NCBI RefSeq assembly: GCF_004362715.1
Contig: NZ_SNYC01000004.1
Location: 1,054,001 to 1,118,000 of the forward strand
From: Pedobacter metabolipauper
Lineage (GTDB): Bacteria > Bacteroidota > Bacteroidia > Sphingobacteriales > Sphingobacteriaceae
Length of the DNA: 64,000 nucleotides
Reading direction: 5' to 3'
Positions 34,728-42,513 of the stretch are shown here, in pieces (the stretch's first letter is position 1; every line of letters starts with the position of its first letter). The notes under the pieces were generated by a model that did no database searches, was not told the DNA's origin, and worked only from the letters and a program-made list of their open reading frames with translations. The position numbers and the translations under genes were made by a program.

Positions 34728-35993
34728 ATGGAGCAGACAAAAAAATCCACGTTCAAGCTACTTTTCTACTTAAAAAAGAACGAGCCGAAAAAGAACGGTA
34801 ATGCCCCGATTATGGCACGTATTACTATTGATGGAACACCTAAGACTTTGGGAACAAAGTTAGAAATCAACCCAAATAATTGGGATTTAAAGTATGGAAG
34901 AGTTGAAGGCAAGAGTGCAAAAGCACTAGGTATTAACCAAAAATTGGATAATATACGGGCACGTATCGATACCCTTTATGAAGATATGCTGAAACACGAG
35001 GGTTTTGTAACGGCACAAAAGCTGAAACTTGCATTTCTCGGTGTTGGTGTTATGGAAGATTCCTTGCTGAAAGTCTTTAAGAAGAACAATGACGATTTTG
35101 GGAAAATGGTAATACAAGGAGAACGCTCCGAAAGTACCTACTACAAGTACAAAATTGTCTATAACCACGTTGCTGAATTTATCAAAAGCAGGTATCATCG
35201 TGATGACATGGCGTTCAGGGAATTGACGTGTGATTTTATCAGAGAGTTTGATTTCTTCCTTAGAATAGACAAAAAGTGCACACATAATACTGTTTGGGTA
35301 TATACGATGCCACTCTATCGTGTTGCGGAAATAGCTGTCAAAAACGGTCTTATCAGGAAAAATCCTTTTGAAGATTATGAAATCTCCATGAAGGAAAATG
35401 ATCGCAGTTACTTGCTAAAGGAACATGTCGAAGCTCTTTTAATGCATTGCCCTTCAAAAAACTATTATGAACTTGTAAAGGATCTTTTTGTATTTAGCTG
35501 TTTTACGGGCTTATCGTACATAGATATCAAACAACTTAAAAACACCAACATACAGTCCTTTTTTGATGGTCATGACTGGATTATAAGCCGAAGACAAAAA
35601 TCTGATGTTGCTTCTAATGTAAGACTGATGGAAATTCCTAAAAGAATCATTGAAAAATATAGAAGTGCTACCCGAAATGATTTTATTTTTCCCGTTCCTA
35701 CTAACAAAGTTTGCAACAGTTATATAGACAAACTTATTCAGGAATTAGGGATTGTTACCGAACAAAAAGTAACCTTTCACACCGCAAGACACACATTTGG
35801 AACAATGTTTTTGACTGAAGGCGTACCACTTGAAAGCCTTAGTAAAATGATGGGGCATAAAAATATTTCTACCACACAGATTTATGCTAAAATTACAAGC
35901 CAGAAAATAAGTAAAGATATGGATTTGGTATCGCATAAATTTGCTGGAATGGAAGCATCATTTGCAGAAATGGAGAAAGAAGTTCTCGTTTAG
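34728..35993 (+). CDS. Tyrosine recombinase (integrase) of the conjugative element
   Basis: The 421-residue protein has an N-terminal arm-binding domain (about 1-95, starting KSTFKLLFYLKKNEP), a SAM-like core-binding domain (about 105-215) and a tyrosine recombinase catalytic domain. Catalytic residues are His351 and Arg354 (HTARHTFG), His377 (MMGHKNI) and the nucleophile Tyr386 (TTQIYAKI). The first arginine expected in the box I segment is replaced by Ser263 (CFTGLSYID), as is known for IntDOT of CTnDOT. It should integrate and excise the element. A stem-loop follows 14 bases after the stop. Confidence 0.93.
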   Translation: MEQTKKSTFKLLFYLKKNEPKKNGNAPIMARITIDGTPKTLGTKLEINPNNWDLKYGRVEGKSAKALGINQKLDNIRARIDTLYEDMLKHEGFVTAQKLKLAFLGVGVMEDSLLKVFKKNNDDFGKMVIQGERSESTYYKYKIVYNHVAEFIKSRYHRDDMAFRELTCDFIREFDFFLRIDKKCTHNTVWVYTMPLYRVAEIAVKNGLIRKNPFEDYEISMKENDRSYLLKEHVEALLMHCPSKNYYELVKDLFVFSCFTGLSYIDIKQLKNTNIQSFFDGHDWIISRRQKSDVASNVRLMEIPKRIIEKYRSATRNDFIFPVPTNKVCNSYIDKLIQELGIVTEQKVTFHTARHTFGTMFLTEGVPLESLSKMMGHKNISTTQIYAKITSQKISKDMDLVSHKFAGMEASFAEMEKEVLV

Positions 35994-36007
35994 AATTATT
36001 GCTTACT

Positions 36008-36038
36008 AAACAAAGCAGGATGATTTCCTGCTTTGTTT
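36008..36038 (+). terminator. Stem-loop terminator after the integrase gene
   Basis: A 13-base perfect stem (AAACAAAGCAGGA with TCCTGCTTTGTTT) and a five-base loop lie just after the integrase stop. There is only a short T run, partly inside the stem. Confidence 0.7.
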
Positions 36039-36115
36039 GTTTCGAGAAGCTGGGTAGTTTTAATAAAATTCTTTTTTTTAAATTTACTTACAACAATTCT
36101 TTAAACAAAAAAACT

Positions 36116-37129
36116 ATGTCTTTATGTAAACTGTGTCTTGAACGCGAAGCAAACAAAAAGAATACTCACTATCTTACTGATGCAATTATCCGCACCTGTC
36201 TTAACTTAGAAGGTAGTAATGAACGCGAGAAAGGATTATATTTTGCTCTGGATAATACCAATCCATTTATAGACTTTAATTTCCAACGTCTTGATGAGCT
36301 GACCCTCGAGACTACAATTGGAAGAAAACCAACGGAGGAAGAAATTGAAAATGCGAAATCCATTCCGTTTTCAGTGGATTACGTATTTTGTAGTGATTGC
36401 GAAAACCTGTTTACAGATATTGAAACACCATTTATTCAAAACATACTACCACATTTCCGACAAGCAGATCTTTCAGGTCTCAAAATAGTGAGCGAAGCTG
36501 ATGTTGTTACAATTCGTAACTTCTTTCACATACAGTTGTACAGAAGTGCAGTCTGTGAAGATATTTTGGCGTTTTCACCTGAGTTTAAGGAGAAGTTACG
36601 TCACAGTATCCTCCAAAAAAATGGTGACACATCCATCCCCCTTTCGGTGACATATCTCCAAACTCTTGGAGGAAACGCGATATATACAGAAAACTACATT
36701 GGATTTACTGATGATAAAAACCCTTTTATTGTCTTCATGAATGATTTTGTTATACAGGTTTACGAGAATGAAGAAGCAATAAAATTTCTACCTTTCCATG
36801 GACTAAATGAACAAGAAACTTTTGTCTCTGCTATAAACATTAACGAAGAATCTTTTGCTTTTAAAATATTTAACAATGCAGAAAGAAAGGTTTTTCTCAA
36901 TACGGTAATCGTCAATGAAAAGGTTAAGAAAACAATTCAATACTACCGAGATATGTTTGATATGTTCTGGAGAAAGCTATTTGGTGTCGACGCTCCGGTG
37001 CTACAAAAAGAAAGGTATATCCAGAGTCTTATCAATGGTGATGACAATAACTTAATTAAATACTCAAAACAGCAGGTTTTTGAATTTACCGTAGCTTATA
37101 TGGCTAAACTTTTCAATGTCACCAAATAA
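36116..37129 (+). CDS. HNH/treble-clef-like protein of unknown function (element cargo)
   Basis: From the ATG at 36116 the protein has 337 residues. It opens with MSLCKLCLEREANKKNTHYL, a C-x-x-C followed by a His, and has a second pair CSDCENLF near residue 96. This C-x-x-C / H / C-x-x-C layout resembles HNH-type treble-clef endonucleases, though the catalytic His-Asn-His set cannot be assigned by eye. The remaining 240 residues match nothing I recognise. A longer frame opens at 35999 but would start inside the integrase terminator, so the later ATG is preferred. It sits alone between the integrase and the replication-type genes, a common place for cargo. It has its own terminator. Confidence 0.65.
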   Translation: MSLCKLCLEREANKKNTHYLTDAIIRTCLNLEGSNEREKGLYFALDNTNPFIDFNFQRLDELTLETTIGRKPTEEEIENAKSIPFSVDYVFCSDCENLFTDIETPFIQNILPHFRQADLSGLKIVSEADVVTIRNFFHIQLYRSAVCEDILAFSPEFKEKLRHSILQKNGDTSIPLSVTYLQTLGGNAIYTENYIGFTDDKNPFIVFMNDFVIQVYENEEAIKFLPFHGLNEQETFVSAININEESFAFKIFNNAERKVFLNTVIVNEKVKKTIQYYRDMFDMFWRKLFGVDAPVLQKERYIQSLINGDDNNLIKYSKQQVFEFTVAYMAKLFNVTK

Positions 37130-37153
37130 TTGCACATATCATTATACAGATAG

Positions 37154-37181
37154 CCGAGGTAAATAATCCTCGGTTTTTTTT
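37154..37181 (+). terminator. Intrinsic terminator
   Basis: CCGAGG and CCTCGG pair around an eight-base loop and are followed by eight Ts, 24 bases after the HNH-like gene. Confidence 0.88.
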
Positions 37182-37805
37182 AGCCTATACTAATCTTCAA
37201 AGCACATTTATTCCTCCAGTGCAATCCAACGCAATAAAAAGCTTTGGCAGGATGTCTTAATAAACCATCCAGAAAAACTACCCAATCTTATCCCTCAACA
37301 AATATTTTTTAGTATCGTCTACGTGGCTACAATAGCCACAATACTTTAAGATTCTAAAAACCCATATTTATAAATTCTGCAAAATGTAATTGCAGGTTTT
37401 GTAATCACAAGGCCATTTCCTCAATGCCTTTTTCACGTGCTTCCACATGATTTTTTATTCAAAAACCGGTATGCTGTTTTGTTCCATTTCAAGAGCAAAG
37501 GTATTTCCGTGTTCTTAACGCAGGAACAAGGTCGTGCCCTCTTGGTTTGCAAAAAAATCTCCACCCAGTCGGGTCGTATTTTTTGACAAAACCTTGTTCC
37601 TGCTAAACACTAACCTTTTTATGCTCGTGAAACGAAACAAAGCATACTCCGGCTCTTTAGACGAATAAAAAAAATGTCAGAAATGAAAAAATACAGCATT
37701 GGAAATGGCAAAAGAGTGAAACGAAACTTCAGCACCTCCTCTCATTGCCGAATAAATCAAGGGAAAAAACAAGAACAAAATTAATAACACAAAAAAGTAG
37801 AAATC
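37182..37805. other. Long non-coding region upstream of ssb
   Basis: About 620 bases with no convincing gene on either strand. The region holds a strong inverted repeat at 37520-37603 with nested hairpins. It presumably contains the promoter and leader of the ssb-DUF932-PRTRC operon, and could contain an origin or transfer site of the element; neither can be shown from sequence alone. Confidence 0.6.
37520..37603. repeat. 13-bp perfect inverted repeat enclosing nested hairpins
   Basis: GCAGGAACAAGGT (37520-37532) is exactly reverse-complementary to ACCTTGTTCCTGC (37591-37603). Between them, an A-run/T-run pairing (CAAAAAAAT with ATTTTTTG) encloses a small ACCC-AGTC-GGGT hairpin. The whole could fold as one branched structure in RNA or single-stranded DNA. 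Confidence 0.8.
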
Positions 37806-38183
37806 ATGAACATTACAGGAAGACTGACAAGAGATGCGGAAGTACGCACAACGTCACAGGACAAACAAGTAGTAAATTTTTCAGTAGCGACCAACGACAG
37901 CTACCGTAACAAACAAGGCGAACGCATTGAGCAAACAACCTATTTCGACTGCTCCTATTGGATAACCCCGAATGTAGCCAAGCTACTTACAAAAGGCACA
38001 TTGGTGGAACTAGCGGGAAGAGTAAGTACAAGAGCGTGGACAGGCAATGACGGAGAGGCAAGAGCAGGACTAAATTTCCATACATCAAACATAAAATTAC
38101 ACGGAGGTAGCAAAAAATCGGAAACGGCACAAGCTACTACAGGTGCAAAAAATAACAAAACAGAAGACGACCTCCCATTTTAA
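37806..38183 (+). CDS. ssb: Single-stranded DNA-binding protein
   Basis: The 125-residue protein has the SSB OB-fold from its first residue: MNITGRLTRDAEVRTT, VVNFSVATNDSY, TTYFDCSYW and a closing ELAGRVSTRAW strand. It ends with an acidic tip, EDDLPF, the known docking peptide of bacterial SSBs. It is shorter than chromosomal SSB, having almost no linker, as is usual for mobile-element copies. It probably protects single-stranded DNA made during transfer. First gene of the PRTRC operon. Confidence 0.93.
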   Translation: MNITGRLTRDAEVRTTSQDKQVVNFSVATNDSYRNKQGERIEQTTYFDCSYWITPNVAKLLTKGTLVELAGRVSTRAWTGNDGEARAGLNFHTSNIKLHGGSKKSETAQATTGAKNNKTEDDLPF

Positions 38184-38226
38184 CAACAACTATTCAATCA
38201 TTTTTAATATCAAATTTTTAAGCATT

Positions 38227-39300
38227 ATGGCACATAATATCAATTTCAACGAGAGAACAGGACGTTATTCATTTTTTAGCGTTCAGCAAAAAGCGTGGCA
38301 CAACTTGGGGCAAATCGTGGAGCAATACCCGACAAGCGAGGAAGCAATTCAACACGCAGGGTTAGATTACGAAGTCGTAAAATCCCCACTATTTACCAAA
38401 GGTTCGGGCATTATCGAAACAGCTAATGGCATAGAGATAGGCAGTAGCGAATTAGAAGTACCTAACTATTTTGCCAATATCCGTAGCGATAACAATGCAG
38501 TATTGGGAGTAGTCGGCAAGGATTACCACATAGTACAAAACCGTGAAGCATTTAATTTCTTTGATGCTATTGTAGGCGGTGGTGAGGGCATTCTCTATGA
38601 AACAGCAGGAGCATTAGGTAACGGAGAACGCATTTTTATCACAGCCAAATTGCCCGACTATATCCGTGTAGGCAATGGCGATGATGTTACGGAAAAGTAC
38701 ATTTTCCTAACCACTTCGCACGATGGTAGCGGAAGTATTACAGCCGCATTTACGCCTATCAGGATTGTATGTCAAAACACGTTGAATGCTTCGTTAAGGA
38801 GTATGACCAATGTAGTCCGCATCAAGCACACTTCGGGAGCAAAACAACGTATTGAGAACGCTCACAAGATTATGGGATTGGCAAATACATTAAGCAATCA
38901 GTTAGAGGGTATTTTTAACGAATGGACAAAAGTAAAGGTAACAGATCGAGAGGTAAGAAAGCTAATACAGTTGGCACTTTGTCCAAATAAAGAAACGCTT
39001 GACCTAATTAAAAAAGGTGCGGAAGATGAAATTTCCACCGTGTTCAAAAACACCGTTGATGATGCTTTTGCCTACGCTATGATAAGTGATACACAGCAAA
39101 TGGACACTACCAAAGGTACGTTGTTCGGAGCATATAACGCTGTTACAGGCTACTATCAGAACGTAAGAAATTACAAAGATGACGAAGCCAAATTGCAGAG
39201 CATTGTATTGGGTGGTACTGCCCAACTGAAATCACAGAAAGCATTTGAATTGTGTACTGCATTTGCTTTGGACGGTGTGGAAATCCTAAACTTTAATTGA
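38227..39300 (+). CDS. DUF932 / phage-plasmid-like (TIGR03299) protein
   Basis: The 357-residue protein, taken from the ATG at 38227, shows the DUF932 pattern: AWHNLGQIVEQYPTSEEAI, then YEVVKSPLF, FNFFDAIVGGGEGILYETAG and a conserved TPIRIVCQNTLNASL. Members are found on plasmids, phages and conjugative elements next to ssb and PRTRC genes. The biochemical function is unknown. An upstream in-frame ATG lies inside ssb and would add a segment unlike the family, so it is not used. Confidence 0.88.
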   Translation: MAHNINFNERTGRYSFFSVQQKAWHNLGQIVEQYPTSEEAIQHAGLDYEVVKSPLFTKGSGIIETANGIEIGSSELEVPNYFANIRSDNNAVLGVVGKDYHIVQNREAFNFFDAIVGGGEGILYETAGALGNGERIFITAKLPDYIRVGNGDDVTEKYIFLTTSHDGSGSITAAFTPIRIVCQNTLNASLRSMTNVVRIKHTSGAKQRIENAHKIMGLANTLSNQLEGIFNEWTKVKVTDREVRKLIQLALCPNKETLDLIKKGAEDEISTVFKNTVDDAFAYAMISDTQQMDTTKGTLFGAYNAVTGYYQNVRNYKDDEAKLQSIVLGGTAQLKSQKAFELCTAFALDGVEILNFN

Positions 39301-39308
39301 AATAACCA

Positions 39309-39338
39309 TAGGCTATCGCCTTAAACGGTGGTAGCCTA
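39309..39338 (+). promoter_or_regulatory. Stem-loop between DUF932 gene and next gene
   Basis: TAGGCTATCGCC and GGTGGTAGCCTA pair with two imperfect positions around a six-base loop. There is no T run. It may be an attenuator or an mRNA-stability element rather than a terminator, since the operon continues. Confidence 0.45.
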
Positions 39339-39354
39339 CTATAAAACAAAAGAT

Positions 39355-39561
39355 ATGAAAGCAAAATCAATAGAGGAAGCGAAAAGTTTAGCCAAATCAC
39401 AAAGCCTTGAAACGAAATACAAAGACGAAGCTATATATATCATTTACTGCAATAGAACGGAATTTTTTTATATAGATACAAATAGCTTGATACGGCTTTG
39501 GGAACAGCTATTTGGTTACTATGAAAATGGAGTTTATACCGCTGAAAAATCACATTCATAA
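39355..39561 (+). CDS. Small hypothetical protein in the PRTRC operon
   Basis: The 68-residue frame starts at the ATG at 39355 (MKAKSIEEAKSLAKSQ). It is helical at the front and has an aromatic-rich end (RTEFFYIDTNSLIRLWEQLFGYYENG). A GTG at 39328 could extend it by nine residues but would start inside the stem-loop. No known domain is recognised. It is five bases upstream of the next small gene on the same strand, so it is probably co-expressed with the PRTRC cassette. Confidence 0.65.
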   Translation: MKAKSIEEAKSLAKSQSLETKYKDEAIYIIYCNRTEFFYIDTNSLIRLWEQLFGYYENGVYTAEKSHS

Positions 39562-39565
39562 AGCT

Positions 39566-39775
39566 ATGCAAGTAACAGATTTGAATGGTTGTCCTATTGA
39601 GATAACAAACCTTAAAGAAGCCATTAAAATGGCTAGGCAATACAAAGAATACAGCCACGAAGACAAAAGTTTTTCGGAGTTCGACAAAAGACAAAAAGCC
39701 TATTGGCTAGATATGTACAAGAAACTGACAGTAATCAGAAAGCAATCTTCAACAATTAAAATTTTAGAACGATGA
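39566..39775 (+). CDS. Small hypothetical protein preceding PRTRC protein E
   Basis: The 69-residue product (MQVTDLNGCPIEIT) contains a helical, charged stretch ending YWLDMYKKLTVIRK. An ATG at 39512 in the same frame would overlap the previous gene by 50 bases, so 39566 is preferred. Its stop overlaps the start of the PRTRC E gene as ATGA, indicating translational coupling. No known domain; function unknown. Confidence 0.7.
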   Translation: MQVTDLNGCPIEITNLKEAIKMARQYKEYSHEDKSFSEFDKRQKAYWLDMYKKLTVIRKQSSTIKILER

Positions 39776-40377
39776 ACACAAATTTTTTCAATCAAATACA
39801 GCAGTTGGACTTTACAGGAGTATTACAACTGAACATTTCAAAAGGAATAGAAAGCAACCTAATTGTAACGGTATTGCTTAACAACGAACAATGCGGAGAT
39901 AGTGCCAAAAACGGTATTCCCCCATTGACATTTAACGCCACCCCCCAAGAGTTTGACGAGGGATTTTTTGAACAGATAACAACACCTATACAAAAAGTAT
40001 CGGGCTTAATGGTGGATATGGAAAAATTCTTAAAGCAATTGGAAGAGGTTAAAAAACAGTCCGCAATCGAGAAAGAAAAAACCGAAAAAGAGAAAAAAGA
40101 AAAAGAAGCCAAAGACAAGAAGTTTAAAGATGCTATGGCAAAGGCTGACGAGTTGGAGAAAGAGGGCAAATTCCGTGAAGCGTGGATGAAAGTACCCGAT
40201 ATGACGGAGTTTCCCGAAAAAGCGGACGAGATACGCAAACGCAAAACATCATTATCCGACAAGTTTGCCACACCGAGCCTTTTCGGAGCAATGGAAGAAG
40301 CAACACCCGAACCGCCAGAGGAAGCAGTTACTGGCGATTATCCTATTGATGAAGCGGACGAAGAAGAACAGTATTAA
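39772..40377 (+). CDS. PRTRC system protein E
   Basis: The 201-residue protein has a beta-rich N-terminal part (MNTNFFNQIQQLDFTGVLQL), a PLTFNATPQEFDEGF motif near residue 45, then a long Lys/Glu coiled coil (about residues 85-125) and an acidic tail. This layout is that of PRTRC protein E. PRTRC cassettes (ParB-related, ThiF-related) are carried by plasmids and conjugative elements and are thought to act in maintenance or transfer; the role of E is unknown. Confidence 0.88.
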   Translation: MNTNFFNQIQQLDFTGVLQLNISKGIESNLIVTVLLNNEQCGDSAKNGIPPLTFNATPQEFDEGFFEQITTPIQKVSGLMVDMEKFLKQLEEVKKQSAIEKEKTEKEKKEKEAKDKKFKDAMAKADELEKEGKFREAWMKVPDMTEFPEKADEIRKRKTSLSDKFATPSLFGAMEEATPEPPEEAVTGDYPIDEADEEEQY

Positions 40378-40394
40378 TAATTAAAACGAGCAAT

Positions 40395-40613
40395 ATGTTA
40401 TTAGCAACCCAATTAGAGCGAGTGTTTATACTCAAAGATAAAGGACAGGACATCAGACTGACCGACCCCGAACCACGTTGGAGCGTGGAAGCAGTAATGA
40501 ATTTTTACGCCAATATGTACCCGATTTTGACAACAGCAAAAGCATCTGCACCGCAAATTAAAGATAATGCAGTAGAATACAAATTTGAGAGTGTAATGGG
40601 CACTAAAGGTTAA
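40395..40613 (+). CDS. PRTRC system protein C (prokaryotic ubiquitin-like)
   Basis: The 72-residue protein has the PRTRC-C pattern: RVFILKDKGQDIRLTDP, WSVEAVMNFYANMYP, then a closing VEYKFESVMGTKG. The family is assigned to a prokaryotic ubiquitin-like (beta-grasp) group. The protein ends in glycine, as a conjugated ubiquitin-like protein would without processing. E2-like and E1-like genes lie about 1.2 and 1.9 kb downstream in the same operon. Conjugation activity is inferred from family relations and context. Confidence 0.87.
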   Translation: MLLATQLERVFILKDKGQDIRLTDPEPRWSVEAVMNFYANMYPILTTAKASAPQIKDNAVEYKFESVMGTKG

Positions 40614-40637
40614 ACCAAAATTATAAAACGATGAATT

Positions 40638-40814
40638 ATGCAACGCAACATCCTATCGGGAACTATCAGACTGCCCGAACAGAAACGACAACGGCAATTG
40701 CACCGACAGTTGGACGAGTTCACCAATTGGCTACAAAGACCAAAAGATGCAAACCAAGTGCAGAAAGACAAGCAGAAATCCGTACCAATAGCAATGCTAC
40801 CAATGGTATTCTAA
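40638..40814 (+). CDS. Probable small gene (58 residues) between PRTRC C and F
   Basis: An ATG at 40638 opens a frame of 58 codons ending TAA at 40812-40814. The product is basic and looks helical (RLPEQKRQRQLHRQLDEF, then a KSVPIAML end). Its stop overlaps an ATG at 40814 as TAATG, matching the ATGA/TGATG overlaps of the other genes in this operon. The competing explanation is that the PRTRC F gene starts at 40631 in the other frame; that extension is rich in Thr, Asn and Ala and looks less protein-like. Either reading is possible. Confidence 0.5.
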   Translation: MQRNILSGTIRLPEQKRQRQLHRQLDEFTNWLQRPKDANQVQKDKQKSVPIAMLPMVF

Positions 40815-41797
40815 TGTGTACGTTTCTGCCAAAACTGAAAACAGCACAATCCGTACAGGCTTGTCAGAAAACGGAGAGGGATTTTTACAAGTCCCTTTCC
40901 AAACTTGCCGAGCATTACAGCATTGAACCAATGCAGACCAAGGATTTTGAGTTTCCATACAATATAACATTGGCTATGTGGGATATGGAAACCAAAGTAA
41001 AACGTACCAATATCAATTGGGATAGTTTCAAATTGGTACAGGACAGTAAGAAAACCTACTTCACAAGTGAGGAACGATACAATACAGGTACAACCTTGTA
41101 TTACATTCCTATTGTACCGCTTTTTAAAATGCTCAAAGACCCGAAGCGTAAAAGGACTGCACAGCTTTTAATATCAGTATGTAGTTATCTGTACCATATT
41201 GCCGATGTGCCGTATTACAGACAAGAAGACAGCTATCTGTATTGGCAATATGAAATGCACAAAGATTGGGTAGAACAGGACGAGGAAACTGACGAAACCG
41301 AAGCTTATAAAAGGGAGTTGAGAAATGCTGAATACATTGGCGATAAAATAGAACAAAAGCTATTTAACCGTATCAATCTAAAGGTATTTGAACAGCGTTT
41401 GAACCGATTTAAAAGTGCTGATATGTTCGATAGGGAATGCCATAAGGTGTCTTGCAATGCATTTGCCCTTTTTACTGAATATCCGAATGCAAGCATTTTC
41501 CGAAACGCACCAATATCCGAAGAAGACCCTTACGATGATGATTACGAAAACGAAGCAATCGGAATGGAAAAGTACATTTCATTTATTGCAGATACCAAAG
41601 GTTGGTTATACGGAAGCCTTTCCGATACCATCAACAATGAATTTAACGAGTACGGAGCAATGGAAGAACCAACCATTTCCAAGCGATTTGACGTAAGTGA
41701 AATACCAACAACAAATCTTGATTTTGAGAACCGCTTGTTTACCTTATTGGATGACCTCTGCACAATATTAGACGACTATAAAACAACAGAAAAATGA
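40814..41797 (+). CDS. PRTRC system protein F-like
   Basis: Taken from the ATG at 40814 the protein has 327 residues (MCTFLPKLKTAQSV). Recognisable features are FPYNITLAMWDMETK near residue 45, a Lys/Arg-rich segment before LLISVCSYLYHIADVPYYR, and an acidic C-terminal region. It matches PRTRC protein F by position and general appearance; no catalytic motif is evident. An upstream ATG at 40631 would add 61 residues overlapping the small frame at 40638. The stop overlaps the next start as ATGA. Confidence 0.75.
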   Translation: MCTFLPKLKTAQSVQACQKTERDFYKSLSKLAEHYSIEPMQTKDFEFPYNITLAMWDMETKVKRTNINWDSFKLVQDSKKTYFTSEERYNTGTTLYYIPIVPLFKMLKDPKRKRTAQLLISVCSYLYHIADVPYYRQEDSYLYWQYEMHKDWVEQDEETDETEAYKRELRNAEYIGDKIEQKLFNRINLKVFEQRLNRFKSADMFDRECHKVSCNAFALFTEYPNASIFRNAPISEEDPYDDDYENEAIGMEKYISFIADTKGWLYGSLSDTINNEFNEYGAMEEPTISKRFDVSEIPTTNLDFENRLFTLLDDLCTILDDYKTTEK

Positions 41798-42513
41798 ACA
41801 TCGTAAACGACATCACCGAAAATTTTGGCACATTGTACCATCCGAAATCTGCTTTAGTTTTTTACGAAACCATTGGCACAAATACTGATGTGTATGTGGA
41901 GCATTTTGATATGGACAGCAACGGAACACCTATCAATGCCCACCCATTGACGGTAAAAGAAGCCAATATATTGGCAAAGGCTTTAAAGACCGATGAAGAA
42001 AAGAGTAAAGCATTTTTAAAGCCAAAAGGGATTTTACCAACCAATATTCTGCATATCAATCCGAGCGAAAAAGGCACGGTACTATGGTACACCAAAGCAC
42101 AGCAAAGACAGCTATATTTTGTGGATAGTTTAGGTATTTCCAATGGCAAGGCACAAGTACCGCCAATGCTTTGGTTTGCCAATAAAAACAGCCTTTCGGT
42201 ATTTGCTTTAGCAAGTGACAGAAGACCCACCGAGAAAACGCCATTGCATTATGCACCTTTCTTTAATATCTACGAAAAAGGCAATGTATGTATGGGTACT
42301 GTTAGTATTGATATTAAAAATTCGGCTTCGGTTGAGGAATTTATACAGGCGTGGGAACATTATTTTTTCAATTCCTATTTCAGCCATTCCTTATGCGAAA
42401 ACTTAACGAAAAAAAATATTGTAACCCTTTGGAAAGACCTTATCAATACGGATAAACCCTTTCCGAAAGAAGTATTAAAAAAGAACAACAAAACCCTTAA
42501 AAATTTATTGTGA
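41794..42513 (+). CDS. PRTRC system protein B (prokaryotic E2 family D)
   Basis: The 239-residue protein has the family D E2-like pattern: LYHPKSALVFYE at the start, GILPTNILHINPS near residue 77, PPMLWFANKNSLSVFAL in the middle and FNIYEKGNVCMGTVSI near residue 160, where Cys is the presumed conjugation cysteine. E2 family D proteins are known as partners of ThiF-type E1 proteins in PRTRC cassettes. The gene is coupled to the genes on both sides by overlapping stop and start codons (ATGA, TGATG). Confidence 0.88.
   Translation: MNIVNDITENFGTLYHPKSALVFYETIGTNTDVYVEHFDMDSNGTPINAHPLTVKEANILAKALKTDEEKSKAFLKPKGILPTNILHINPSEKGTVLWYTKAQQRQLYFVDSLGISNGKAQVPPMLWFANKNSLSVFALASDRRPTEKTPLHYAPFFNIYEKGNVCMGTVSIDIKNSASVEEFIQAWEHYFFNSYFSHSLCENLTKKNIVTLWKDLINTDKPFPKEVLKKNNKTLKNLL

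Noticed and set aside
36008..36115. Upstream extension of the HNH-like gene from 35999
   Set aside because: It would be translated from the integrase terminator stem-loop; the ATG at 36116 begins directly with the C-x-x-C motif.
38143..38226. Extended DUF932 start inside ssb
   Set aside because: The added residues are low-complexity and not family-like; the ATG at 38227 fits.
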